A stretch of DNA of 64,000 bases from Odontocerum albicorne (lineage: Eukaryota > Arthropoda > Insecta > Trichoptera > Odontoceridae), in the NCBI GenBank assembly GCA_949825065.1, contig OX463854.1, positions 12,871,112-12,935,111 of the forward strand, read 5' to 3'. The translations under genes and the position numbers were made by a program. Every line of letters begins with the position of its first letter. Position 1 is the first letter of the stretch. The notes under the pieces were generated by a model, which saw only the letters and a list, made by a program, of their open reading frames with translations, was not told the DNA's origin and did no database searches. Below are positions 33,575 through 45,574 of the stretch, one piece after another.

Positions 33575-33752
33575 CGGCGGTAAGTAATACACATCGGGAT
33601 AAGAAAGAGACTGTCGGGCATAATAGGCTAACTTCGTTTTTGTATAACATCGTCTCTGTCATTCATACACGTGTTCCGTCGCGTACCGGACTGTTAGCGC
33701 ATCGTGCGACAGAGACGACGCTCTACAAAGCCATGTGTATTACTTACCGCCG
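33575..33752. mobile_element. MITE-like inverted repeat element
   Basis: A perfect 20-bp inverted repeat, cggcggtaagtaatacacat at 33575-33594 and its reverse complement at 33733-33752, encloses 138 bp. Inside, cgtctctgtc (33651-33660) pairs with gacagagacg (33708-33717). The nested inverted repeats fit a small non-autonomous DNA element. Confidence 0.65.
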
Positions 33753-36700
33753 GATACTAGACATATTTAACCCATACTGGTATTGTTACCATGCGAACTC
33801 TATAATCAGACTGACACCCTTTTTATTGAACCCTAACTCGGCGAGTGCAAGATTAGTGTATAATCTACCATATAAGGATACGGGGGTAGTTACTAAAATA
33901 CTAATTTATGTATTGTACATCTTGTGAAATCTTCACTTTTTTTTCTTTTTTTTCTTATCACTTTATGGCTTCATTTTTATAAATTGTTAATAAAATAAAA
34001 AAAAAGCTTTTTTTTATTTTGTATTCACCACTGTTTTATTTGAGTTCACTGCCTGTTTCAAAGACCTCAGTCTTTCTCGTCAGGTAAAGTTAAACTAAAT
34101 TAAGTCTTAAATTTTTTTTTTAATTTGTAATTTGTACAAGAGAGGGGGAGGGGAGTTATCGCATATAAAGGGAGGGGAGTACATAAGAAAGCGACAAAAT
34201 GAGGCGAACTTTTGAACGGGAAACATATTTTGCAGATGATTATTATTGAAAATCCTGTCATTGTTTAAATGTTTTATTTATTTCAATAAAAACTTTACTT
34301 TTTAATACTAAATACTAGATGTTTATAAGAATGAAATTTTTAAATGAATTTCAAATTTTTAAGTTTGACAAATATAACAAAGTAGAAATATTTATAATTG
34401 TCTTCTAAATATTTATAAAGCGAACCATGTGGTTCGCGTTCTTTCCAAGATTAATGCAGAATTTTCTAACGATTATACTCGTAGAATTCATAGTTTCTCG
34501 AATACACAGATTGCATCGATTGGGTTATGAGTATGCTGCAGTCTCGGACGTATTTGAATATTTAATGCATTTAAAAGTTCTCTCAGGGGTCGTTTTTGTT
34601 TATTTGAACCATAAATCTGCCCCCACGGCGTGAATCTTGTTCATATCATTCTCTATCAAACTTTTCAAGGTCTCTAAAAAATATATTGAAATAACAATAT
34701 GTGTTTTTGTATTCGAGTATATGAATTATACGAATATATTTTTGTTTGTGTTTTTTTCTAAACAGTATTTTTGTTATGTAACTGCCTCTTGAGCCTTGGC
34801 CTGTCTTATGTTTGTATTATAAGTGTGGTAGAAAGCAAGCATGTATCTACTTCTTTTTGATTTTTTTTGTGTCTTCTTCTCGCTGGCTCCATCCCAACTG
34901 ATTGTCTGCGAAGACTGTTGGGGTCAGCTCTCCTCGTCCTCAGGTTGTATGCTCTTCTGTCCCGGACTGCGTCCCCCAGGCCGTTGATTTTTTTTGTGTA
35001 TGAGTCTTAATAATGCTTTGACGTTTTGTAATATGTTGATTTTTTATTCATGCGGAATCAAAATTATAATTGGAATTCTGTTATTACTCGTATCACAATT
35101 AACAATAGACAATGAAAAATCATCAATTGTACTCAATAAACTGTATCAAATATTTTTAATATACATTCACTTATGTCCTGTTTACTTATTTTTATGAAAA
35201 AAATTCAGTGAAACAATGATACATATTTCAACTCAATTACGTTAAATCTCTACTGTTAAACTTTATACACAAAATAAAACACTTTCAAACAAGATCCCTT
35301 ACAAATTTTACTCAAGCAAAAATCTAACAATCAAAAAAATAATCTCCACTTATTGTGGTACCATTAAAAAAAACTAAGTTTATCAAAATAAAAAACACAA
35401 ATGAAGATAACAAACCTAATAACGCCATTTTATTTTTATATTTTTTGAAATATATGTATCATATAAATAAAATAATTTTCCTTTCGCATTCAAAACCAAT
35501 ACATATCCAGGGACATCAAATTTATTCTTCAATAGAAGAAGCCAATTGAACCTTTATATATTCCATAGAAATATTTTTTTTTCTTTTCCAAAAGATTTGT
35601 ATTTCTTCGTAACTCGAGGCGCATTTGGCATGACAAACTTATTCTACCCTCACTTTATCTTTCAATATTATCTGTGACTTGTGACCATCCTGAAAGGATT
35701 TAGAAAGCGGCATCGAGATACTAGATAAATTAAAATAGATTTTAAAGCCAGCGAACCCATTAATGGTTATTGAGTGAATATACTTGCGAGAGTTCAAACA
35801 AATAAAAATTAGAAAGATTTTTTAGGAGAAGATATTTTGTCTTTCTAAATGCTCAAACATCTTGTAGGATCAAATATATACGAGGAAAAGTCATTATATA
35901 AAAAGTTAAGTCAAAGCTCATGATTTGGTAATATTTCAAAATTATTCCTTTAGGTTTATAGACTTGTATTGTATCTATACGTTAAATTAAAGATAATTTT
36001 TTCTTAATTGTATCTGGAAACATGTATTAATTTTATCAGACCAACAAAATTTTGTTTTGTCTGATTATTAAAAGTTATCGGTTCGTTAACCCTCCGTCCT
36101 TTGTTCTGATAGTTTTTATTCGATTCTGATAATCGTCCTACCCAATGGAGCGCAGACTGGAATAATATTTAATAGGGTGACGAGACTCGTTAATACTTCT
36201 TTAAAAGTTCATGATTTTATTTGGAAACAGTTAGTTATATGTTTAATACTTTATTCACAATGCGCAATAGTGTGGATTTATTGTCAAGTGACAATTGTTT
36301 TTATCAAATTATTGTATTACAAAGTTCTGAGCTAAATGTGGAGGATTTCGTTAAAAAAACTTAAAATAAAATTTAAAAAAAACTCAAGCAAATAAACCGT
36401 ACTAATAGTAAAATGTCACAGATGATATGGATAATCGAAGGGAGTGTTGAAAACAGAATAATGGAAAACCAGAAAAATACGCTATGTCACTGAAAGGGAG
36501 GTTATGAAAATGAAGTTTTAGCATAGGGCTGTATTACTTATGGGTAAGACTACGGGTAGTGCGTTGCATGCTTACTCCAATGCTTTTCTATCCGACGACA
36601 CTATTAACGGAACAATTTACAATATTACCTCCAATAGTTATCTCCTGGCCACGTTTTGGAAAATATGTGCACTACCAATGTGGATTTGTTGAGAAGTCTA

Positions 36701-36914
36701 ACATGAATGAATAACTTTTAAAAATGTGTAATGTGTGGATACCCGACATTCCCATAGAAATTAATGATTCGTTTCAGAAAATGGTGTGAAGATGTCATAA
36801 GTGAAAAAGGGACAAAATAATATTAAATAAAGGATCCATAGTTACATTGAAATAGTAAAAAACATGACTTCCTTTAATAGCTAGCGTGGAAGTATTTTAA
36901 TTAAAGAGAAGAAA
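33753..36914. other. Gene-free AT-rich region
   Basis: No gene is recognised over 3.1 kb. Notable only are an 18-bp perfect palindrome gcgaaccatgtggttcgc at about 34421-34438 and a GC-richer patch at 34870-34985 that looks like an old repeat fragment. Confidence 0.45.
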
Positions 36915-37267
36915 GACACAGCTGGCCATAAAGTATAATAATTTTTAAGCAAAAGTTAGAGCTGACAAGTAGGATCAATTATTTTATGGAAGATAGTCAC
37001 AGCTGATAACAAGGTTTAATAATCGTTAATCGAAAGTTATAGCTGACAAGAAGGATAATTTTTTTAACAAAAGACAGTCACAGTTGGTAACAAGGTTTAA
37101 TATTGTTTAAGCAAAAGTAAGAGCTGACAAGTGGGCTTAATTAATTAATAGAAGATAGTCACAGCTGGCAACAAGGTTTAATAGTTTTTAATCAAAAGTT
37201 TGAGCTGACAAGTATGATCATTTTTTTAACAGAAGTTATTCACTGCTGGTAGCAAGGTTTAATATAA
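36915..37267. repeat. 81-bp degenerate minisatellite, left part
   Basis: The word gctgacaag recurs at 36961, 37042, 37123 and 37204, a strict 81-bp step. Units also share agtcacagctgg-aacaaggt and ttaat. The array continues on the other side of the mariner at 38548. Confidence 0.8.
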
Positions 37268-37269
37268 TA

Positions 37270-38545
37270 TTAGGTCCTTACATATGAAATTGGCGTTTTG
37301 CCGTACTGGCAACTTTGATCTCAAATATCTTCTCTTTGGTTAGGAATTCCAAATTCAAATTTATACAGCTATTTACTCAAGTATTTGTATTTTGAAAATT
37401 ATAATTCATTGGTTTTTCCTCAATTGTTTTTTTTCTTTGCGTCACTCAGTTTACAAAATGGAAAACTTGAAATATCGCGTTATTTACGAGTACGAGTTCC
37501 ACCGTGGCACCAGTGCTGCAGAAACGGCTCGAAGGATTAATGATGTGTATGGCGACGGTGCCGCAAAAGAAAACACAGTGCGTTTTTGGTTCCAACGTTT
37601 TCGTTCTGGAAATTTCGACCTGCAGAACAAGCCCCGTGGAGAAAGTTGATAATGAAGAATTGAAGGCTATTGTGGAAGCGGATCCATCGCAAACCACGTC
37701 CGAGTTAGCTGCAGGCTGCGGTGTTAGTGATAAAACTGTTTTAATCCACTTGAAGCAAATTGGGAAGGTGAAAAAGCTTGAAAGGTGGGTACCTCACGAA
37801 TTGAGTGAAGCAAATCAACAAACGCGCGTTGACTGCTGCGTTGCATTACTCAACCGGCACAATAATGAAGGGATTTTGAATCGAATCATTACCTGTGATA
37901 AAAAGTGGATCCTGTATGATAATCGGAAGCGCTCATCGCAATGGCTGAACCCTGCCGAACCAGCCAAACCATGCCCCAAGCGAAAATTGACTCCAAAAAA
38001 GTTACTTGTGAGCGTTTGGTGGACTAGTGCTGGTGTCGTTCACTACAGCTTTCTTAAATCTGGCCAGACGATTACGGCAGATGTCTATTGTCAGCAACTG
38101 CAAACCATGTTGGAAAAGCTAGCTGCTAAACAACCGAGGCTGGTTAATCGCTCTAGGCCACTGCTGCTTCATGATAACGCTAGACCACACACTGCACAAC
38201 AGACGGCTACCAAATTAGAAGAGCTTCAATTGGAATGTCTAAGACATCCACCGTACTTTCCGGACCTTGCCCCAACAGATTACTATTTTTTTCGAAATTT
38301 GGATAACTTCTTGCAAGGGAAAAAATTCAACTCCGATGGGGCAGTCCAAACCGACTTCAAAGATTTTATTGATTCCCGTCCGAATGGTTTTTTTAGTAAA
38401 GGGATCGATGAACTACCTATGAGATGGCAAAAGTGCATAGATAGCAATGGTATATACTTTGATTAAATAAATATATTATATTAAAAAAAAAATCAACTTT
38501 ATGTTCCTCCCAAACAAAACGCCAATTTCATATGTAAGGACCTAA
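37270..38545 (+). mobile_element. Mariner transposon, copy 1 (type 1)
   Basis: A 1276-bp element with inverted ends TTAGGTCCTTACATATGAAA and TA on both sides (37268-37269, 38546-38547). It carries one near-complete transposase frame with a single frameshift. It sits inside an 81-bp minisatellite, whose units resume after the right TA. Copy 2 at 56259-57534 has the same length. Confidence 0.95.
37458..38466 (+). pseudogene. Mariner transposase, frameshifted
   Basis: Encodes a cut-and-paste DDD transposase of the mariner family. The N-terminal frame from ATG 37458 gives the helix-turn-helix start (MENLKYRVIYEYEFHRGTSA ... NTVRFWFQRFRSGNFDLQNK) and hits TGA at 37647-37649. The rest continues in the +1 frame from about 37640 (KVDNEELKAIVEADPSQTTS) to the stop before 38467. 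Catalytic residues are present: Asp in ITCDKKW, Asp in LLHDNARPH, and Asp in DLAPTD, with 34 residues between the last two (D34D). Relative to copy 2, DEKW is DKKW and YSPD is YFPD. The WVPHEL linker motif is intact. The frameshift, shared with copy 2, makes full-length protein unlikely. Confidence 0.9.
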
Positions 38546-38547
38546 TA

Positions 38548-38745
38548 TTACAATATATTTTTTTAACAAACATTAGAGCTGACAAGCAGAATAATTTTTT
38601 TCCCGAAAAAAGTCACAACTTGCAACAAGGTTTAATAATTTAAGAAACAAAGTTACGGCTGGTAAGATAAATAATATAAGAGAAAAAAAATCACGGCTGG
38701 TAAAAAGGATTAATGATTTATGAGAAGAAAGTCACAATTGAAAAC
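38548..38745. repeat. 81-bp degenerate minisatellite, right part
   Basis: Continuation of the array after the mariner insert (gagctgacaag at 38576, then caacaaggtttaataattta and further diverged units such as ggctggtaa at 38657 and 38695). Confidence 0.7.
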
Positions 38746-38889
38746 AATATTAAATACAAAATGTCTGCATTATTTCAGTTGTTGTGAACAGATTGATTGT
38801 GTCTCTTAATATTCAAGATTTAAATGGAATGTGTTTATTGCATCTTTTAAATCTGAATCTGAGAGATGTTATTTAAGAGAGCGGAAGAA

Positions 38890-39089
38890 NNNNNNNNNNN
38901 NNNNNNNNNNNNNNNNNNNNNNNNNNNNNNNNNNNNNNNNNNNNNNNNNNNNNNNNNNNNNNNNNNNNNNNNNNNNNNNNNNNNNNNNNNNNNNNNNNNN
39001 NNNNNNNNNNNNNNNNNNNNNNNNNNNNNNNNNNNNNNNNNNNNNNNNNNNNNNNNNNNNNNNNNNNNNNNNNNNNNNNNNNNNNNNNN
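38890..39089. other. Assembly gap
   Basis: A run of exactly 200 N. The true distance and content are unknown, and open frames crossing it are meaningless. Confidence 0.99.
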
Positions 39090-40298
39090 CAACCCGACTC
39101 GGAATTTATAGTTTCGGATAGGTAAATTATATTCAACAAATGAGCATCGTAAAAAATATACTGACAATATGATTATATTGTCAGTAAAAATAATTAAAAT
39201 ACGAGTATAATCAATAGTGATTTTATTTTCATTAATTGATGAACTTCTTTCTAGTGGAAAGTGAGTAAAATAGTGAAATAAGTCAGTGGTCTTAGAACAA
39301 ATAAAAACACAGCAAATATTAAATTTTCATTCGATACATAAAAGACTAATAATATTAACATAATGACAATAACTGTAGCTCCATTTAAAGAGCAAACTTT
39401 CCTCAAGGGTGCTCTTGCTCGGCACTCAAGTCACTGAATTTGTAAGACAGGTGTCTATCAATCTTAGACCTAGTTGGTCCATCCTGAAAATATGAATGCC
39501 GTTCTCTTTCTTATTTTGGCAAACCCTATTGGCATCATATTGAATTAGATTATTCCTGCAGTAAAATTTGTTTCATGTTCTCCGATTAAAACCACGCAAA
39601 AGTGTAAAGTTTGTTGAAATTGTGGAAATATCCACACATTTTATTCGTGTTTTTTTTTTTAATATTTTATCAACCTCGTTATACTGTATCGTGTATGGCT
39701 AATTTTGTTAATGTTAAAAACAAAGTTAATTTCATTAGAACCGAATAGTTTCATTCGAACCCAAGTTAGTATGAATAAAAATGTGAAATGATATATTATT
39801 TACAGTGTTAAAAGAACTGATGAAAATGTAAGAGATTGGTCTAATTCCCGTAGCAATCTCTCCATCCGACCAAAAATCAGAATTCCTAGTACAAAGCGAG
39901 ATTTATTGACTTCTGTTTTCGCGCCTTCTGAACATTTATCAAATGTAATGACGCAATATCAGAATAGTTTTGGTGCGCCATATTGGGTGATCGAGTCTAC
40001 CATCTAGCGCAGAAAGCACTATAAATATGGCAGTTTATTATATAGTTTCACTTCTTGATTAACGAGCCAGTTTCCTTTCGAAAATATTTTTTTCCAAAGG
40101 GTTCGAACGGTCGAATAAACTATTCTCCGATTTTTTTAACCCTTTCAATACTGCAGTAAAACAAGTACAAAACAATATTGAATTCACCATGTTACAATGT
40201 GGATAAACCCGTTTTTATTTTATATTATCGTGTAAAGAATAAAATATTTGTTTTATTTAAAACCCTTTTATTACGTTCTCAAGAGGACCGTGAAGTCG
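39090..40298. other. Gene-free spacer
   Basis: AT-rich. No gene or known repeat is recognised apart from short unstructured patches. Confidence 0.4.
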
Positions 40299-40522
40299 TT
40301 AAAGATATTGTAATTTATTTTTAACAAACACTGTTTATTCCACTTTTTTATGACGGTATAACCCTACCGGTTTCAAGGCTTTCACCTCATCTTCAGGGGA
40401 GCGCAAAGTCTTGTTTGCGCTCCCCTGAAGATGAGGTGAAAGCCTTGAAACCGGTAGGGTTATACCGTCATAAAAAAGTGGAATAAACAGTGTTTGTTAA
40501 AAATAAATTACAATGTCTTTAA
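40299..40522. mobile_element. Near-perfect 109-nt inverted repeat
   Basis: Arms 40299-40407 and 40414-40522 are reverse complements with a single mismatch that I could find (gatattg against gatgttg in the outer part). The spacer is 6 nt (gtcttg). The arm includes ccaccttttttatgac-like and gataaccctaccggtttcaa-like sequence and ends gggagcgcaaa at the centre. No gene fits inside. It is a fold-back type element or a recent palindromic duplication, and would form a long hairpin RNA if transcribed. Confidence 0.9.
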
Positions 40523-40553
40523 ACCTCCACAACGTTAATGCCTTAACTATAAA

Positions 40554-41362
40554 CAACGTTAAAGATAACAAGAGGGATGGGCGTCCTAATACATCAACCG
40601 CCGATGGAAATGTGAAAAAAAATAATGTATTGTGCTCAGTAATCACCGAATCACTATAATGTATGCTACTGAGGAAGTTGGTATTTCATTAGGTTTATGC
40701 GAAGCAAATGTTATTTACCAATATTTTGGGCATGAAACAAGTGGCAGCTATATTTGTGGATTTTTTTGACATTAAAACAAATGGCCAATCGTACCAATAC
40801 AAGCTTTCTAACCAACACTGAAAAAAGCACGCGTTCAATGTCACGGTTATCATTACTGTTAAGGTTATCATTACTGCGAATGTTATCATAACTGTTTTCT
40901 TCAATTACTACTACTTATGCCATATTTTTTTAACACCAGACCATACGGTCAATAAGTAGTATTGTATAATCTTGAGATTTTATGCCATTTGGGTGAAAAA
41001 TTCCGAAAAAAATTATCAGAATTGTGGGCAAACAACTCCAGGAGTTTAAACTACGATAAGCCACCGGCTCATACTTTATCATTAATTCATATTTTTTTGG
41101 CCGAAACCCAATACTGTCGTGATGCCGTAGACAGAGTCTTCACCAGATATGACCTCCTGCAATATTTTATGGTTCCTGAAAATAAAGAGGCATTGAAAGG
41201 ACAACGTTCTCAACTATAGAGAAAATAAAGGCAAAATCGCTGGGCGAGTTGAAAGCTTTCCCAAAAAGTGCATTCTACAAATGTTTGGAAAAAATATTGA
41301 CAAAAATTGTATGTTGTCCTATGGGGTCTTCTTTGAAAGGGACAATTTTAAAATGAATGATT
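40554..41362 (+). pseudogene. Decayed mariner transposase (type 3)
   Basis: The plus strand gives NVKDNKRDGRPNTSTADGNV, then in another frame NHRIT and EEVGISLGLCEANVIYQYFG, and later LLQYFMVPENKEALKGQRSQ, EKIKAKSLGELKAFPKS and FYKCLEK. This is the order of linker, second helix-turn-helix and C-terminus of a mariner group with the RDGRPSTST-like linker. The central catalytic part is mostly unreadable, with a PPAHT trace of the second Asp region near 41060. Many stops and shifts. Terminal repeats were not found. Confidence 0.75.
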
Positions 41363-41535
41363 AAATAAATATATTTTGATACAAATGAAAATTATCGTTC
41401 CTTTTTTATCACGCCTCGTTTATGGATTTTATAGGTTGACACTTTATTTATCTTAACATCTGGAGTAAATGTGTTATTTACAATGAATGAATAAAATATT
41501 GCTTCAGATATTGTTTTATATTCTGTTTTAATTGT

Positions 41536-41720
41536 GACCTCTGTGACCTAGTTGGTAAGACTCTTGACTTTCACGTGGAGGTTTTGAGTTTGATTCCCGA
41601 TGGTACTCAAAAAAAAAGGAGCCAGTTATAATAAAAAAAGGATATATCTTATCACAATACTCAAAACTTAGTGAATGTTGTCTTTTTATGTGAGGTAATG
41701 TTGATAACATGTGTCAGTGT
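41536..41720 (+). mobile_element. tRNA-derived SINE
   Basis: The head reads gtgacctagttggtaagact (A box) and gaggttttgagtttgattcc (B box), spaced as in a tRNA. The tail is A-rich and does not obviously match the LINE-type tail found in the other SINEs. Confidence 0.6.
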
Positions 41721-42514
41721 TGATAACATGTGACAAACTACCAGTTTATTAATTACTCTAGTAGTTCTAAACCCAAATGGAGCCAAATACAATAGTGTCT
41801 CCGAGCCAAGCTCATCAATATGTCTGATTTACCAATCCGAATATCATAGTAGGTAGATATGAAATTAAAATAACTACTGAAATGAATAAATAAAATAAAA
41901 AAATATGTTGTTTTTCTCTTCGAGAGGTTGTTTACACATAACTATGAATATTACAGTGTTTTGAATATTAAAATTGTTTGTGCAAGTGTAGTTTTCTCTT
42001 TTCTAACAAACATACAAATAAATATTCATGAAGCTTTATCGAAATCCAAGTCAATCCATCCGATAGTGTCAATGACATGTCTGTTGAGTTTTTGCATGAT
42101 TTACTACGAATGAGGATTCAAAAGCTTCGAAGCGATAAATCTCCACATGGGTTAGAATTGGAAATAATACAGAATATGTTATTTGTCCACAACACTTTGA
42201 AAGTTAATTCAAATGCGATACTTCTGTAAATTGTATTCCGAAACTTTCCAACATTATTAAAGGAAGCCAGACGAGTCCTCGAAGGAATATTTCTAAGGAA
42301 AACTATTATTGGATTCTCTATTTCTGAACTTAAAAAAAATTCTTAGAAATTTAATCAAATATACGTTATCAATCTAACCGTGTATTAAAACCCTTACAAA
42401 CATAGTGATATTATTTTCAAGTGAAAAAGACCTATCAGTATGTTTCATTGTTATGCATTTCATTCCATCATTCTTATGACGCATTTTAACATTTCAGAAT
42501 AAGTTATTTTGACA
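41721..42514. other. Spacer, no feature recognised
   Basis: AT-rich. The open frame at 41928-42113 has no recognisable features. Confidence 0.4.
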
Positions 42515-42660
42515 TAATGGAGAGTAAACGGGACACAACATTGTCGTCGGATCATCAATCGAGAGTCCCGGTTAAGAACCGTTGGAGTAGGCACGTAGCT
42601 CATTGTTCGTAATCACACGTAAAAGCAATACACTACCGCGTGAGGAAATGCAACAACACG
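42515..42660. repeat. Dispersed repeat, second copy
   Basis: Shares gtcccggttaagaaccgttg and gtaggcac with the 33420-33560 repeat. Diverged, and its limits are uncertain. Confidence 0.35.
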
Positions 42661-42807
42661 GCAAACATTTAACGCATGCGAGTATTACACAATAAAATTG
42701 ACATTGTGTATATTTTGTGTATCTTGTGTAAATCGTAGATTTTTAGAAGAGAGACGATTTTTTTCTTGGTATGAGTGTTTTTGTATCTTCGTCCAAGTTA
42801 AAACCAC

Positions 42808-43510
42808 GCTTTTATAAAATATTTGTAGACGACATAATCTTTTTACGGGAACATGTAAAAGGTGAACTGAACCATTTAACTAAAATTTAATCAACATAAT
42901 AAAAATATTTGATTCACCGTGGAAAGTAGTTTAAATAAACAATCACCATTTCTAGATGTTCTCATAACCAGAAAATACATTAATACATTTGGTTTCACTG
43001 CATACCGGAAAAAAACCTACACAAACCGTTATCCCAATACAAATTCTCACTACACACCTTCACTGTTAGCCTCAGTACCGAAAATATTGGCACTAAGATC
43101 CGTGAAGCCGACAACAACAATAAAACTTAAGAATTTAAACTCCTCATCTGCAAGTAAGCCGATACATCAGTTACATTACCAAAAAAGTTTTTAATCCTCC
43201 AAAACCACCAAAAGAAAAAAAAATAAAAGAAAAATAAGAAAACGTCCTCATTATATCATACATAATAATGACAAGAGACCGAAAAGGAACAGAAAAATAA
43301 AGTTTAAAAAATCGTCAAAACGCATCTTAAAATATTGAACCTATTAAGAAGCCTGAAATGCCATATGCTCGTACCAAACGAAAACTAATGTATCTACGAA
43401 ATAAATTGCCTCAGCTGTGATCGTCCGTACGTCGGCAAAACCAACGGAAGAATATCCTCTCGAATTACGGAACATTGTGTCGACGTGACGAATAAAAAAA
43501 AACAGTTATG
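42808..43510 (+). pseudogene. Penelope-like retroelement: RT C-terminus and GIY-YIG endonuclease
   Basis: The first part reads RFYKIFVDDIIFL (the F/YVDD catalytic box of RT), a frameshift, then FTVESSLNKQSPFLDVLITR and FGFTAYRKKTYTNRYPN and SHYTPSLLASVPKILALRS. The FLDVLI-R and (V/A)YRK-T-T-RY---SHYP blocks are characteristic of Penelope-like elements. After a broken stretch, 43396-43510 reads YEINCLSCDRPYVGKTNGRI, then RITEHCVDV, which is the GIY-YIG endonuclease with the CysX2Cys and YVGKT motifs. Stops and shifts mean it is dead. Confidence 0.85.
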
Positions 43511-43589
43511 TACTTGCTTTTCTAGCGGGGTAGGCAATGAGAACAGATCTCAAACTTTACTATCAAATCACACATTACCCTCGTCCACA

Positions 43590-44056
43590 TGCATATATCT
43601 CGTCATGCAAAATATTTAGTTATTCATACATCTCACTTTACCTTCTTTCAAAATTCTGTACATTTGGTCTAGTGACGGTTTCTTCGGTGTAGATCTTTTA
43701 CGCACACCTTGCACTTTTGACGTGTATAGTATACTCGCTTAGTTATTCTTACATCTTACATTATTTTCACATGTTGAAACCACATCGAAGCTTCTTTCTG
43801 CATCTTACTTAAAACATCCATTTGATCCACGCAATGTATTTATTCTGCCTTGTTTCAAGTGTTCGCATCTCCACAATATTAATCTTAGACTTATATTTCT
43901 GCCAAGTCCAAGTTTCACTTCCATACATCAAGGTGGGCATTGACATACTATTATGTTTTGTCATTTTTTACATTAAGTATAATTACATGTTTTGTCATTT
44001 TTTACATAACATTAAATACTTTGTTTACCTTGTTACCCTTCTTTCAATGTCCTTTT
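43590..44056 (-). mobile_element. LINE fragment with YGSETW block
   Basis: Minus-strand translation gives YGSETWTWQKYKSKINIVEM, then TKRVYYTRQK, with stops. Upstream of it the sequence reads NGRVEKDIERRVTR. These are consecutive blocks downstream of the RT palm in an arthropod LINE (GR-E-DIERR, YGSETWT, INA-EM, TK--Y). The part encoding the preceding block is replaced by the 64-bp array at 44057-44761. Confidence 0.8.
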
Positions 44057-44761
44057 CAACTCGCCCATTACACGTAAATATTCTGTTCAGATAACAGAAC
44101 TCACCAACCTGCTCTAGTTTTCAACTCGCCCATTACACTAAATATTCTGTTCAGATAACAGAACTCACCAACCTGCTCTAGTTTTCAACTCGCCCATTAC
44201 ACTAAATATTCTGTTCAGATAACATAACTCACCAACCTGCTCTAGTTTTCAACTCGCCCATTACACTAAATATTCTGTTCAGATAACAGAACTCACCAAC
44301 CTGCTCTAGTTTTCAACTCGCCCATTACACTAAATATTCTGTTCAGATAACAGAACTCACCAACCTGCTCTAGTTTTCAACTCGCCCATTACACTAAATA
44401 TTCTGTTCAGATAACAGAACTCACCAACCTGCTCTAGTTTTCAACTCGCCCATTACACTAAATATTCTGTTCAGATAACAGAACTCACCAACCTGCTCTA
44501 GTTTTCAACTCGCCCATTACACAAAATATTCTGTTCAGATAACAGAACTCACCAACCTGCTCTAGTTTTCAACTCGCCCATTACACTAAATATTCTGTTC
44601 AGATAACATAACTCACCAACCTGCTCTAGTTTTCAACTCGCCCATTACACTAAATATTCTGTTCAGATAACAGAACTCACCAACCTGCTCTAGTTTTCAA
44701 CTCGCCCATTACACTAAATATTCTGTTCAGATAACAGAACTCACCAACCTGCTCTAGTTTT
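44057..44761. repeat. 64-bp minisatellite, eleven units, derived from LINE coding sequence
   Basis: Units start with caactcgcccattacac at 44057, then from 44122 every 64 bp to 44698. The first is 65 bp with one extra g. On the minus strand the unit encodes LEQVGEFCYLNRIF, the conserved (L)EQV-EF-YLG--- block of the adjacent LINE. In the first unit this reads on in frame into NGRVEKDIERRVTR. In the others the missing g shifts the frame. Units are almost identical. Confidence 0.92.
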
Positions 44762-45574
44762 CATTCACACACTTTTAATCAAATTTATTTCTATAAGTAA
44801 TTTAGGAATTATTTTCAGCTTTATATATAAATAATAACAAAATTCCGATGAACACAGATATCCCAAACACGCTCCTGATGCCACACAAAAATTGGTTGAA
44901 CACCTGTGCCTTGTACGAGTATTACAGACGCGCAGCGCTCAGTCGTATCTCGCACATCAGAGATAATGAAAGTTCTTGACAGTACCCAATGACATTTGGG
45001 TAAAATGTCAAACATAAAGAGTTTGTGGAAGTTAATTACATGAAGTAATAAAAAAAAGGTTAAAACATATAGCTGACCAACAACTTTACAATCGACATAT
45101 ACTCCCACTAGTTGGAAGAGATCCCGGCTGCGAAGACGCCAGATATTTTTTAGCTCATATCCTTGAATATGTTAACCAAATTCGAAAAACAAGATAAGAT
45201 AGAAGCATTTGATACAATTTTAAACATAATAAAAATGTACTAATATTGCTGAAATATAAATACATATACACTCACACATACAAGCCAAGATTCACTGTTA
45301 ACTTTAAAAGATAAAATAGAATAAAAGTCAGTTTTTAACAAAATAGTGAAATAAATAAGTAGTCAATAGAATAAAAGACACAGAGTATCAGAATATGTTA
45401 AATGGAAAATTGTGAAACGCAATGAATTACATTTTCGTTGTATACTTGGCGGTTTTATTAATATGTGACAATTTCTTCAAAATAACCAGAAAGATGTCAA
45501 TGAAACCTTGAATTAGAACTATACAATCACACACACATGCTAAGGCAAATGAACATAAAGCACTTTCAAGACAG
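44762..45574. other. Spacer
   Basis: No gene is recognised. A short stretch near 45108-45165 (agttggaagagatcccggct) is reminiscent of SINE/LINE tail and dispersed-repeat words but too short to classify. Confidence 0.4.

Noticed and set aside
34427..34633. 68-codon frame near the gcgaacca palindrome
   Set aside because: Partly hydrophobic but no signal, family or exon context. Likely chance.
38831..39167. Frames crossing the N run
   Set aside because: Unknown bases translated as X, so no evidence of coding.
44057..44761. CRISPR-like array
   Set aside because: Units are contiguous with no variable spacers, the DNA is eukaryotic, and the unit is LINE-derived. The same applies to the other arrays.
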